A DNA stretch of 64,000 bases from Stenotrophomonas bentonitica (GTDB lineage: Bacteria > Pseudomonadota > Gammaproteobacteria > Xanthomonadales > Xanthomonadaceae): contig NZ_JAAZUH010000001.1 of assembly GCF_013185915.1 (NCBI RefSeq), forward strand, positions 868,001 through 932,000, in the 5' to 3' direction. Of the stretch, positions 1-8,085 are shown piece by piece. Both the position numbers and the translations under genes were made by a program. Position 1 is the first letter of the stretch; each line of letters starts with the position of its first letter. A model generated the notes under the pieces. It was given only the letters and a program-made list of their open reading frames with translations. It searched no databases and was not told the origin of the DNA.

Positions 1-783
1 GCTGCCGATGCCGAAGTGGGCAAGGTTGCTGCCAAGGAATTCAAGAAGCAGGGCCTGGACATCCGCCTGGGTGCCAAGGTCTCCAAGGCCGAAGTGACCG
101 GCAAGGGCAAGAAGAAGGAAGTCGCCCTGACCTACACCGACGCCGAAGGCGAGAAGAGCCTGGTGGTGGACAAGCTGCTGGTGGCCGTGGGCCGTCGCGC
201 CGCGACCAAGGGACTGCTGGCCGAAGGGACCGGCGTCAAGGTCAACGAGCGTGGCCAGATCGAAGTGGACGACCACTGCCACACCGGCGTCAACGGCGTG
301 TGGGCGGTCGGCGACTGCGTGCGCGGCCCGATGCTGGCGCACAAGGGCTTCGAGGAAGGCATCGCGGTGGCCGAACTGATCGCGGGCCTGCCGGGCCACG
401 TGAACATGGACACCATTCCGTGGGTCATCTACACCGAGCCGGAGCTGGCCTGGGTCGGCAAGACCGAAGAGCAGCTCAAGGCTGAAGGCATTCCGTACAA
501 GGCCGGCAGCTTCCCGTTCGCCGCCAACGGCCGTGCCGTGGCGATGATCGAGCCGGCCGGTTTCGTGAAGGTGCTGGCGCACGCTGAAACCGACCGCATC
601 CTCGGCATGCACCTGGTGGGCGCGAACGTGTCCGAACTGGTCCACGAAGGCGTGCTGACCATGGAGTTCAGCGGCTCGGCCGACGACCTGGCCCGCATCT
701 GCCACGCGCACCCGTCGCTGTCGGAAGTGGTCCACGACGCCGCCATGGCCGTGAGCAAGCGCGCCATCCACAAGGCCAACTGA
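1..783 (+). CDS. lpdA: Dihydrolipoyl dehydrogenase (E3), C-terminal part
   Basis: This is the last 260 residues of an FAD-dependent lipoamide dehydrogenase; the start lies left of the window. The enzyme re-oxidises dihydrolipoyl groups of 2-oxoacid dehydrogenase complexes and passes electrons to NAD+. Visible features are the end of the NAD domain (VAVGRRAAT), the FAD-contacting segment GVWAVGDCVRGPMLAHKGFEEG, and the dimerisation domain ending in the catalytic HAHPSLSE motif, whose His and Glu form the active-site dyad. The reading frame is open from base 1. A strong hairpin terminator follows 23 bases after the stop. It is probably the E3 of the pyruvate or oxoglutarate complex; the neighbours that would decide are outside the window. 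Confidence 0.95.
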   Translation, partial: AADAEVGKVAAKEFKKQGLDIRLGAKVSKAEVTGKGKKKEVALTYTDAEGEKSLVVDKLLVAVGRRAATKGLLAEGTGVKVNERGQIEVDDHCHTGVNGVWAVGDCVRGPMLAHKGFEEGIAVAELIAGLPGHVNMDTIPWVIYTEPELAWVGKTEEQLKAEGIPYKAGSFPFAANGRAVAMIEPAGFVKVLAHAETDRILGMHLVGANVSELVHEGVLTMEFSGSADDLARICHAHPSLSEVVHDAAMAVSKRAIHKAN

Positions 784-805
784 CCGGCCCTGGCGTGACG
801 CAACG

Positions 806-832
806 AAAAACCCCGCCTCGGCGGGGTTTTTT
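806..832 (+). terminator. Rho-independent terminator of lpdA
   Basis: A GC-rich stem (CCCCGC / GCGGGG) is flanked by five A on the left and six T on the right, 23 bases past the lpdA stop. The flanking A and T runs would let it work in both directions. Confidence 0.9.
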
Positions 833-864
833 GTGGGCGTCTGATGGCGCCTGATCGATTGCCG

Positions 865-932
865 GTAGAGCCACGCCCTGCGTGGCTGCCTTTCCGTCCG
901 GCACCGCGAAGCCACGCAGGGCGTGGCTCTAC
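865..932. repeat. SMAG/REP palindrome pair, GTAGAGCCACG type
   Basis: Two convergent copies of a GTAG-headed palindrome (GTAGAGCCACGCCCTGCGTGG and its reverse) are separated by about 20 bases. The GTAG tetranucleotide followed by an imperfect palindrome is the hallmark of Stenotrophomonas SMAG elements. It fills the space between lpdA and the small membrane-protein gene. Confidence 0.85.
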
Positions 933-944
933 CCCGCCTTTGGT

Positions 945-1160
945 TCACGCAGCCACAGGGCGGCCGCCGCCCAGCAACCTGGCCGGAAGCATCAGCACCG
1001 CACCCAAAAACGCGAACAGCGCCGAGAACGTAATCCCCACCAACCGGAACGGCAGGCTCAGCAGCCACACGAACGGCCAGGCCAGCAGGGCCAGGATCGC
1101 CAGCGGCCAGCACAGCACGAACAGCAGGCACCACACGCCGAGCGCGAACAGGGTCTTCAT
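945..1160 (-). CDS. Small hydrophobic membrane protein
   Basis: The 71-residue product is almost entirely hydrophobic, with two probable membrane spans (about residues 5-28 and 32-58) and a short basic or glycine-rich end. The ATG at 1160 is preceded by GGAG at a normal distance, which supports it as a real gene. No enzymatic motif is visible and I do not recognise a family. It stands alone between two SMAG pairs, with lpdA on the opposite strand and dnaB upstream on the same strand. Confidence 0.6.
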   Translation of the reverse strand: MKTLFALGVWCLLFVLCWPLAILALLAWPFVWLLSLPFRLVGITFSALFAFLGAVLMLPARLLGGGRPVAA

Positions 1161-1261
1161 GACGGTCTCCAGGCGGCACCTTGCCGCGTGGGACCACGAT
1201 GGCGCCCTGCCCCGCCCGGTTCAAGCAGATTGCGACGAAACCCGGCATACGCCGACGAACC

Positions 1262-1338
1262 GTAGTGCCGGCCGCCGGCCGGCAACCACGCACGCCCGTC
1301 CGAAGGTCCATGAAGAGCCGGCCGGCGGCCGGCATTAC
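1262..1338. repeat. SMAG/REP palindrome pair, GTAGTGCCGGCC type
   Basis: Convergent GTAGTGCCGGCCGCCGGCCGG copies lie about 30 bases apart. The right copy has a GTAA rather than GTAG head, and that TAA is the stop codon of dnaB read on the minus strand. Confidence 0.85.
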
Positions 1339-2759
1339 TCGAATGAGCCGACCGAATCGTGCGACAGGTTGTCGAAGCGGGTGTATTCGCCGAAGAACTT
1401 GAGCTTGCACGAGCCGGTCGGGCCGCCTCGGTGCTTGCCGATGATGATCTCGGCCAGGCCCTTGTCCGGGGAATTTTCCTTGTTGTAGTAGTCGTCGCGG
1501 TAGATGAACACGATCATGTCCGCGTCCTGCTCGATTGCGCCGGATTCGCGAAGGTCGGCCATCACCGGGCGCTTGTCGGTACGCGTTTCCAGCGAGCGGT
1601 TGAGCTGCGAGAGCGCGATCACCGGTACGTTGAGTTCCTTGGCCAGGCCCTTGAGCGAGCGCGAGATTTCCGAGATTTCGGTCGCGCGGTTCTCGCTGTT
1701 GCCCGGCACGCTCATCAGCTGCAGGTAGTCGATCACGATCAGCCCGAGGTCGTGCTCGCGCTTGAGGCGGCGGCACTTGGAACGCAGGATCTCCGGCGAC
1801 ACACCCGGGGTGTCGTCGATGAAGATCTTGGTTTCCTTCAGCATCCGGATCGCGCCGGTGACGCGGCTCCAGTCCTCGTCTTCGAGCTGGCCGGTACGCA
1901 GCCGCTGGGCGTTGATGCGACCGTTGGAGGAAATCAGGCGCATCGCCAGCTGCGAGGCCGACATTTCCATCGAGAACACCGCCACGCCCTTCTTGGACTT
2001 GATCGCGGCGTACTCGGCGATGTTCAGCGCGAAGGTGGTCTTGCCCATGGCCGGACGCGCGGCCAGGATGATCAGGTCGGTCGGCTGCAGGCCCGAGGTC
2101 ATCGCGTCGAAGTCGGCGTAGCCGGTCGGCAGGCCGGTGATGTTGCCGCCGTTCTCGAAACGGTTGCGCAGCTCTTCGAAGGCGTCCTTCAGTGCGCCGG
2201 GCATCGCCACGAAATCGGTGCGGCCGCGGGCGCCCTGCTCGGCAATGGCGAACACGGACTTTTCCGCTGCCGAGAGCAGCTCGCTGCTCTCACGGCCTTC
2301 GGGCTGGAAGCCGTCGTTGACGATGTCGGTACCGACCTGGATCAGCTGCCGCAGCACTGCCTTGTCGCGCACGATCTCCGCATAGGCGGCAATGTTGGCG
2401 GCCGACGGCGTGGTGCTGGCCAGTTCGATCAGGTAGGCGCCGTCGCCGACCAGCTCCATCTTGCCCTGCGATTCGAACCACTCGCCCAGGGTCACCGCAT
2501 CGAACGGGCGGTCGCGTTCGGACAGCTCGCGGATCGCGCGGTAGATGGTCTGGTGGTCGCGCCGGTAGAAGTCGGTTTCGGTGAGCTGGTCGTTGATCCG
2601 GTCGTAGCTTTCCGGGGCCAGCATCAAGCCGCCCAGCACCGCCTGTTCGGCCTCGATCGAATGCGGCGGCACGCGCAGCGCGTCGATGCGCATTTCGTCG
2701 CGATCGAAGCGGTCACCGCGGTCTTTGCGGTCGGAACGGAAGCCGGAGCGGGCGGACAT
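1335..2759 (-). CDS. dnaB: Replicative DNA helicase DnaB
   Basis: This is the hexameric 5'-3' helicase that unwinds DNA at the replication fork and recruits primase. The 474-residue product has the usual N-terminal DnaB domain (IEAEQAVLGGLML near residue 36), a linker, and the RecA-like ATPase domain with Walker A (ARPAMGKT, about 234-241) and Walker B (LIVIDYLQLM). I place the start at ATG 2759, which has AGGAAG upstream; a longer open frame to 2912 lacks family similarity. Length matches xanthomonad DnaB. The first 22 residues are a charged R/D-rich extension. The TAA stop lies inside a SMAG palindrome. Two DnaA-box-like nonamers sit 63-84 bases upstream of the start. Confidence 0.97.
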   Translation of the reverse strand: MSARSGFRSDRKDRGDRFDRDEMRIDALRVPPHSIEAEQAVLGGLMLAPESYDRINDQLTETDFYRRDHQTIYRAIRELSERDRPFDAVTLGEWFESQGKMELVGDGAYLIELASTTPSAANIAAYAEIVRDKAVLRQLIQVGTDIVNDGFQPEGRESSELLSAAEKSVFAIAEQGARGRTDFVAMPGALKDAFEELRNRFENGGNITGLPTGYADFDAMTSGLQPTDLIILAARPAMGKTTFALNIAEYAAIKSKKGVAVFSMEMSASQLAMRLISSNGRINAQRLRTGQLEDEDWSRVTGAIRMLKETKIFIDDTPGVSPEILRSKCRRLKREHDLGLIVIDYLQLMSVPGNSENRATEISEISRSLKGLAKELNVPVIALSQLNRSLETRTDKRPVMADLRESGAIEQDADMIVFIYRDDYYNKENSPDKGLAEIIIGKHRGGPTGSCKLKFFGEYTRFDNLSHDSVGSFE

Positions 2760-2821
2760 GGCGGGGGTACTTCCTGCTGAGTGGTGCGTGGGACATGGTA
2801 GGCGCGGAGCGGCCAACCCGG

Positions 2822-2843
2822 TTATGCACAACCCTGTGGATAA
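2822..2843. promoter_or_regulatory. Two opposed DnaA-box-like nonamers upstream of dnaB
   Basis: TTATGCACA (2822-2830, plus strand) and TTATCCACA (2835-2843, minus strand) face each other four bases apart. The second is the perfect high-affinity DnaA box; the first fits TTATNCACA. A partial third match (TATCCACGG) follows. They lie in the leader of dnaB, so DnaA control of the helicase gene is an inference. Confidence 0.55.
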
Positions 2844-2895
2844 GCCGTGGATAGCTGGACGCCCCGATACCCCCATTATCGCAGAAGCCCCCTGC

Positions 2896-3456
2896 TCAAC
2901 GCTGACCGCCATGCGTGGCGATCCAGGCCAGGAACTTGTCCACGTATGCCTGCAGGAAGTCGCGGGTGCCTTCGTTGCTGATCGTGCCGTGCTCGTCGAT
3001 CAGGCCTTCCTTGAAATGGATGAAGGCCTCCGGCTGCCCCAGCACCGGCATGTCCAGATAGGCCAGCACGTTGCGCAGGTGCTGCTGGGCCAGTGCGGTG
3101 CCGATCGCGCCGATGGAGGCGCCGATCACTGCCGCCGGCTTGCCGGCGAAGGCACTGTGGCCGTAGGGGCGCGAGCCCAGGTCGATCGCGTTCTTGAGCA
3201 CGCCGGGGATCGAGCGGTTGTATTCGGGGGTGACGAACAGGACCGCGTCGGCCTTGCGGATCTGGTCCTTCAGGCGCAGGCCTTCGGCCGGGTAATCCTT
3301 GTCGAAGTCCTGGTTGTAGAGCGGCAGGTTGCCGATCTGCACGTACTCGAAGGTCGCCTTGCCGGCGACCAGTTTTTCCAGCGCGTGGGCCAATGCCTGG
3401 TTGTGCGAGCCCTTGCGCAGGCTGCCGACGAGGACGGCGATGGTGGGGGTGGCCAT
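2896..3456 (-). CDS. NADPH-dependent FMN reductase (ChrR/YieF-like)
   Basis: This is a flavodoxin-fold quinone/azo/chromate-type reductase that transfers electrons from NAD(P)H through FMN. The 186-residue product has the phosphate-binding loop GSLRKGSHNQAL near the N-terminus and the FMN-contacting VTPEYNRSIPGVLKNAIDLGSR segment, both typical of the NADPH_dep_FMN_red family. I chose ATG 3456 because GGAGAC precedes it and the family starts there (MATPTIAVLVGSLR); an upstream in-frame start at 3483 adds nine unconserved residues. It lies upstream of dnaB on the same strand with a 136-base gap. The physiological substrate cannot be read from sequence; the cytosolic soluble form is clear. Confidence 0.9.
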   Translation of the reverse strand: MATPTIAVLVGSLRKGSHNQALAHALEKLVAGKATFEYVQIGNLPLYNQDFDKDYPAEGLRLKDQIRKADAVLFVTPEYNRSIPGVLKNAIDLGSRPYGHSAFAGKPAAVIGASIGAIGTALAQQHLRNVLAYLDMPVLGQPEAFIHFKEGLIDEHGTISNEGTRDFLQAYVDKFLAWIATHGGQR

Positions 3457-3519
3457 GGGGTGTCTCCGTTCCAAGGGGAACACCCAGCCTATGGTGGAGA
3501 ACCGTTGCTGCTGGTGAAG

Positions 3520-3668
3520 GGTAGGGTCGGTCCCCAGACGACTGCCGATGGCGGCTCAACGCCCGGTTACGCATGAACAGCACCGAAGCGAAAGCCTTTG
3601 CCGCCGACTGTCATGCCATCACCGGACGCGGGGCGCGCAACGGCAGTCGATCGGGATGCGACCCTACC
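3520..3668. repeat. Imperfect inverted repeat with GTAGGGTCG ends
   Basis: GGTAGGGTCG at 3520-3529 is mirrored by CGACCCTACC at 3659-3668, and inside it CGACTGCCG (3539-3547) is mirrored at 3642-3650. The GTAG head suggests a divergent or degenerate REP-like pair. It occupies most of the 231-base gap between the FMN reductase gene and asnB; I see no gene there. Confidence 0.5.
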
Positions 3669-3687
3669 AGTACGCGTCCGCTCCCTG

Positions 3688-5631
3688 TTACGTGCGTGCC
3701 ACCCCCGCCCTCGCCTGCTTCCAATGCGCCTGCCAGGCCTGGAACATCAATACGTTCCACAGGTGGGTGTGCCACTTGCGTTCGCCGTTCTTGAACTGCG
3801 CCCACAACGGTGCCACCGCGTCCACGTTGAACACGCCTTCGGCGGCGAGCCGTGCCGGGTCCAGCAGTTCATCGGCCCAGCCGCGCAGGTCGCCCTTCAA
3901 CCAGGCGCTTACCGGCGCGCCGAACCCGCGCTTGGGCCGGTGCACCATGTCCTGCGGCACGTAACGGCCCAGTACCCGCTTGAGCATGTACTTGCTGACC
4001 CCGTCGCGCTGCTTCATGCCCAGCGGCAGCGACCAGGCGAACTCGGCCACCCGCCAGTCCAGCAGCGGCGCGCGCGCTTCCAGGCTGACCGCCATGCTGG
4101 TGCGGTCGACCTTGCACAGCAGGTCGTCCGGCAGATAGGTGCTGAAATCGGCCAGCATCATCGCGTCGGCCGGCGAACCGGCGCCGTGCAGCGGGTCGGC
4201 CAGGTCGTAGAAGCTGCCCGCGCCGCGCGCGCCGATCACCGCCGCGACCGGGTCGCGCCAGCGCGAAATGCGGTTGCGGTACACGTCGCCAATGCCGCGT
4301 GCGCCGGTTTCGGCCAGCAGCGCGGCCAGCCCGCCGGTGCGCGAGGACTCGCCCTGGGTGTGCGCATGCGCGGCCATCCAGCGCCGCAGCGGTGCCGGCA
4401 CCCGGCCCAGCATTGTCCAGTTGCGCAGCGCGCGCTGGTACCGGCTGTAGCCGAAAAACAGTTCATCGCCGCCGTCGCCCGACAGCGCCACCGTCACCGC
4501 ACTGCGCGCCAGCCGCGCGACCAGCGCGGTCGGTACCTGCGAGGCGTCGGCGAAGGGTTCGTCGAACATCCCCGGCAGGTCCGGCACCACCGCCAGTGCG
4601 TCGGCGCCGCTGACGTACAGCTCGGTGTGGTCGGTGCCCAGGTGCCCGGCCAGCGCCTTGGCCAACGGCGCCTCGTCGTGGTCGGAGCCTTCGAACCCGA
4701 TGCTGAAACTGTGGATCGGGCTGGACGACTGCGACTGCATCAGCGCCGCCACCACCGACGAATCGGTGCCGCCGGAGAGGAACACCCCGACCGGCACGTC
4801 GGCCACCATGCGCAGCCCGACCGCGTCGCGCAGCACCGCGTCGAGCTGGTTCTCGGCCTCGTCGTCGCTGCCCAGGAACGGCTGCGCCAGCGCCTGCTGC
4901 ATGCGCTCGCGCGCGTTCCAGAACGGCAGCTGCTGCTGGTCCGGGCGGTGCGCGGCCGCGCCGGCGGCCACGGTCGCCGCATCCAGGCGCAGCACGCGGC
5001 CCGGCATCAGCTTGAAGCAGCGCTCATGGATGCAGTGCGGCGCGGGAATGTAGTCCAGCCGCAGCAGCAGGGTCAGCGCGTCGCGGTCGATGTCGTTGTC
5101 GAAGTCCGGGTGCTGCCACAGTGCCTTCAGCTCGGAGCCGAACACCAGCGTGTCGCCGGCCCAGCCGTAGTACAGCGGCTTCTTGCCGACGCGGTCGCGG
5201 GCCAGCCACAGGCACTGTTCGGCGCGGTCCCACAGGGCGATGGCGAACATGCCGTTGGCCCGCTGCAGGGTGTCGTCAAAGCCCCAGGCGACGAACGCGG
5301 CCAGCAGCACCTCGGTGTCGGAATGACCCCGGAACACATGACCCAGGCCCTCCAGCTCCAGCCGCAGCGCCGCGAAGTTGTACACCTCGCCGTTGTAGGC
5401 CAGCACGTAACGGCCGTCGTCGGAGGCCATCGGCTGGTGGCCCAGCGGCGACAGGTCAAGGATGCTCAGGCGGCGGTGCGCCAGCGCGATGCCGCTGGCG
5501 GCGTCGGCCCATACCCCGCTGTCATCCGGCCCACGGTGAAGCAGGGCATCGCCCATGCGGCGTGCCTGCTGTTCCAACGCGGCCTGCTCCCGTCCGGGGG
5601 CGGCCAGCAACATTCCTGCCAGTCCACACAT
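3688..5631 (-). CDS. asnB: Asparagine synthase, glutamine-hydrolysing
   Basis: This enzyme makes asparagine, or amidates a related carboxylate, from glutamine and ATP. The 647-residue product begins MCGLAG, giving the Cys2 nucleophile of class II glutamine amidotransferases after Met removal; HRGPDDSG and YNGEVYN follow in the same domain. The synthetase domain has the PP-loop LSGGTDSS (about 285-292). Length and layout fit the bacterial AsnB group that often sits in secondary or exopolysaccharide loci rather than E. coli AsnB. The start is only three bases past the stop of the upstream E1 gene, so the two are almost certainly co-transcribed. The acceptor could be something other than aspartate. 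Confidence 0.92.
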   Translation of the reverse strand: MCGLAGMLLAAPGREQAALEQQARRMGDALLHRGPDDSGVWADAASGIALAHRRLSILDLSPLGHQPMASDDGRYVLAYNGEVYNFAALRLELEGLGHVFRGHSDTEVLLAAFVAWGFDDTLQRANGMFAIALWDRAEQCLWLARDRVGKKPLYYGWAGDTLVFGSELKALWQHPDFDNDIDRDALTLLLRLDYIPAPHCIHERCFKLMPGRVLRLDAATVAAGAAAHRPDQQQLPFWNARERMQQALAQPFLGSDDEAENQLDAVLRDAVGLRMVADVPVGVFLSGGTDSSVVAALMQSQSSSPIHSFSIGFEGSDHDEAPLAKALAGHLGTDHTELYVSGADALAVVPDLPGMFDEPFADASQVPTALVARLARSAVTVALSGDGGDELFFGYSRYQRALRNWTMLGRVPAPLRRWMAAHAHTQGESSRTGGLAALLAETGARGIGDVYRNRISRWRDPVAAVIGARGAGSFYDLADPLHGAGSPADAMMLADFSTYLPDDLLCKVDRTSMAVSLEARAPLLDWRVAEFAWSLPLGMKQRDGVSKYMLKRVLGRYVPQDMVHRPKRGFGAPVSAWLKGDLRGWADELLDPARLAAEGVFNVDAVAPLWAQFKNGERKWHTHLWNVLMFQAWQAHWKQARAGVART

Positions 5632-5634
5632 GCG

Positions 5635-7914
5635 TCAAAGGTCCTGCGCCAACACCCGCGCGGCGCTTACCACGGCATTGTCGCTTGGAAGCACGCACAA
5701 TGCTGCCCCCGCCAGCGGCGTGTAGGTGTCGGCACCGCACACGCGCTGCAGCGGCAGGTGCCCCAGCCCGACTTCGACCAGGGCGGTGATGATGCCCTCG
5801 CCCACCCCGGCGCTGTGCCGGCCTTCGTCGACCACCAGTACCCGGCGCGCGTCGGCGGCCTGTTCGGCAATGAAGCCGGCATTGAGCGGCACCAGCCAGC
5901 GCAGGTCGACCACGCGGACCTGCCAGCCCAGTTCGGCCTCGATGCTGCGCGCGGCACGCAGGCTCATCGGCACGCCGTTGCCGTAGGTGAAGATCACCAG
6001 GTCGCTGGCCCCGGCCGCGTACACCCGCCCCTCGCCCAGCACCAGCGCCTGGTCGGGTTCGGGGTACGGGAACAGCCACTGGCCATCGCCCGCGGCATGC
6101 AGGTCCTTGCTCATGTACAGCGCGATCGGTTCCAGGAACACCGCCACCCGCCCGTCGACCCGCGCCAGTGCCGCCAGCGTGCGCAGCATCATCGCGGCAT
6201 CGTCGCCGCGCGAAGGACAGCCCACCACCAGCCCGGGAATGTCGCGCAGCGCGGCGATCGAGTTGTCGTTGTGGAAATGCCCGCCGAAGCCCTTCTGGTA
6301 CCCCAGCCCGGCAATGCGCACCAGCATCGGGTTGCGATACTGGTCGTTGGAGAAGAACTGCAGCGAGCAGGCCTCGCCGCGCAGCTGGTCGGCGGCGTTG
6401 TGCAGGTAGGCCAGGTACTGGATCTCCGGGACCGGCAGCATGCCCAGGTTGGCCAGGCCCTGGGCCATGCCCAGGATCATGGTTTCGTCCAGCAGGGTGT
6501 TGAACACCCGGCGCGGACCGAACGCCTTCAGCAGGCCCTTGCTGACCGTGTACACCCCGCCCTTCTGCGCCACGTCCTCGCCGAACAGCAGCGCGCTGGG
6601 GTACTTGCACAGCAGGTCGTGCAGGGCCTGGTTGATCTGCACCGCCAGGTGGCGCGGCGGCTGCCGTTCCGGCAGCTGCGCGGCACTGCCGAACGCCGCC
6701 TCGCGTGCGGCGGCGTCTGGCACGCGACGGGCCTCGGCATCCACCGCCGCCGGCGTGTACGGCGCCAGCGGCGCCATGATCTCGGCCAGCGCGGCCAGCT
6801 TCGGCCGCTGGTCGGCCGCCTCGGCCGCAGCAAAACAGCGCGCGCGCATCGCCTCGTAGCGTTCCAGCAGCTGCGCGGGGGTCGTCCAGCCCGATTCCAG
6901 CGCGATCCGCGCCGAGCGCAGCAGCGGGTCGGCCGCTTCGGCCGCGCACAGCTCCGGCAGCGGCCGCCATTCGATTTCGAAGTCGGTACCGGCATGGCCC
7001 ATCAGGCGGGTCGTGCGCAGGTGCAGGAAGGTCGGTCGGCGGGTGCGCCGGCAGTGTTCGAGCGCGCGTTGCACCTGTTCGTGGCCGGTGGCCAGGTCCA
7101 GGCCATCGGCGAAGAAATAGTCCAGCCCCGGACGATGGCGGAAGCTCTCGGCGATCCAGCCTTCAGGGGTCTTCACCGAGATGCCGATGCCGTTGTCCTC
7201 GCAGACGAACAGCACCGGCGCCGGCAGCTTCTGGTACGCGGCCCAGGCTGCCGTGTTGAACGCGGTCTGCGCGGTGGCGTGGTTGGCCGAGGCATCCCCG
7301 AACGAGCAGATCACCACGCTGTCATCCGGGATTGGCAGGGCGTGGCCGATCCGGCGTGCGGTCTCGATCGCCATCGCCGTGCCCAGCGCCTTGGGCAGGT
7401 GCGAGGCGATGGTGGAGGTCTGCGGCAGCACCCACAGCGGCTTGCTGCCCCACACCTTGTGGCGGCCGCCGCTGGCCGGGTCGTCGCGGCTGGCCGCGAA
7501 CGACAGCGCTGCGTCCATCACCGGGTCCATGTCCGGCAGCTGGCGGAAGCGCTCGGCCATGAAGGCACCGGAGCGGTAGTGCAGGAACGCCGGATCGGTA
7601 TGCCGGGCCAGCCGCGCCACCAGCGCATTGCCTTCGTGGCCGGAGGAGCCGATGGTGTAGAAGACCTTGTTCTGCACGCGCAGCACGCGCGCCATCAGGT
7701 CCAGGTGGCGGCTGACCAGCTGCGATTCGAACAGCGCGTCGAAGCCCTGAGCGTCCAGCGTGCTGCCCGGCAGGATCGGTGCGCGGGGGTCGGGACGCGG
7801 CGCGGCGGGGCCGTCCCACTGCCGCACGAACTCGATGAAGTTGACGTCGCAGATCTCGGCCCGGTTGAGGCCTCTCATGCGCGCGGGAATCGGATCGGGG
7901 ACCACGGCCACCAT
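5635..7914 (-). CDS. Fused alpha-beta E1 component of a 2-oxoacid dehydrogenase
   Basis: This is a thiamine-diphosphate enzyme that decarboxylates a 2-oxoacid. The 759-residue chain joins an alpha-type half (residues about 55-330, with the ThDP motif GDASANHA at 206) and a beta-type half (from about 420, LLFGEDVAQKGGVY, then the transketolase C-terminal domain). Separate subunits are usual for branched-chain E1, so the fusion is notable. GGAGG seven bases before ATG 7914 fixes the start. It is followed at once by asnB, and no E2 or E3 gene lies beside it (lpdA is 5 kb away and on the other strand). It may use E2/E3 encoded elsewhere or act as a free decarboxylase or ligase; the substrate is unknown. 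Confidence 0.85.
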   Translation of the reverse strand: MVAVVPDPIPARMRGLNRAEICDVNFIEFVRQWDGPAAPRPDPRAPILPGSTLDAQGFDALFESQLVSRHLDLMARVLRVQNKVFYTIGSSGHEGNALVARLARHTDPAFLHYRSGAFMAERFRQLPDMDPVMDAALSFAASRDDPASGGRHKVWGSKPLWVLPQTSTIASHLPKALGTAMAIETARRIGHALPIPDDSVVICSFGDASANHATAQTAFNTAAWAAYQKLPAPVLFVCEDNGIGISVKTPEGWIAESFRHRPGLDYFFADGLDLATGHEQVQRALEHCRRTRRPTFLHLRTTRLMGHAGTDFEIEWRPLPELCAAEAADPLLRSARIALESGWTTPAQLLERYEAMRARCFAAAEAADQRPKLAALAEIMAPLAPYTPAAVDAEARRVPDAAAREAAFGSAAQLPERQPPRHLAVQINQALHDLLCKYPSALLFGEDVAQKGGVYTVSKGLLKAFGPRRVFNTLLDETMILGMAQGLANLGMLPVPEIQYLAYLHNAADQLRGEACSLQFFSNDQYRNPMLVRIAGLGYQKGFGGHFHNDNSIAALRDIPGLVVGCPSRGDDAAMMLRTLAALARVDGRVAVFLEPIALYMSKDLHAAGDGQWLFPYPEPDQALVLGEGRVYAAGASDLVIFTYGNGVPMSLRAARSIEAELGWQVRVVDLRWLVPLNAGFIAEQAADARRVLVVDEGRHSAGVGEGIITALVEVGLGHLPLQRVCGADTYTPLAGAALCVLPSDNAVVSAARVLAQDL

Positions 7915-8008
7915 GCACTACCCTCCAGCTGAGCCGAACGGACGGACCGGGCGAGCATGGCGGCAAGCGGTGCGGGTTGCCAAGCGCGGGTGCAGCATGC
8001 GGAAACGC

Positions 8009-8035
8009 AACAGGCCGGCGAAGTGCCGGCCTGTT
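8009..8035 (-). terminator. Hairpin, probable terminator
   Basis: CAGGCCGGC (8011-8019) pairs with GCCGGCCTG (8025-8033) across a five-base loop. It lies downstream of the minus-strand glycine-zipper gene. The T run is weak, so efficiency is uncertain. Confidence 0.5.
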
Positions 8036-8050
8036 GGGAGTGATTCGTTT

Positions 8051-8072
8051 GCCGGGCAGAGCCCGGCATTAC
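8051..8072 (-). repeat. Single SMAG-like palindrome, GTAATGCCGGGC type
   Basis: Read on the minus strand it is GTAATGCCGGGCTCTGCCCGGC, a GTAA-headed palindrome 13 bases beyond the stop of the glycine-zipper gene. Confidence 0.6.
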
Positions 8073-8085
8073 GGCGAACGTACCG

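Noticed and set aside
3573..3794. 73-codon plus-strand frame before asnB
   Set aside because: It crosses the asnB end, has no ribosome site and includes the GTAGGGTCG repeat region.
3598..7932. Open frame of 1444 codons on the plus strand
   Set aside because: It is the shadow of asnB and the E1 gene on the other strand; composition is His/Arg/Gln-rich as in high-GC antisense frames and no motif appears.
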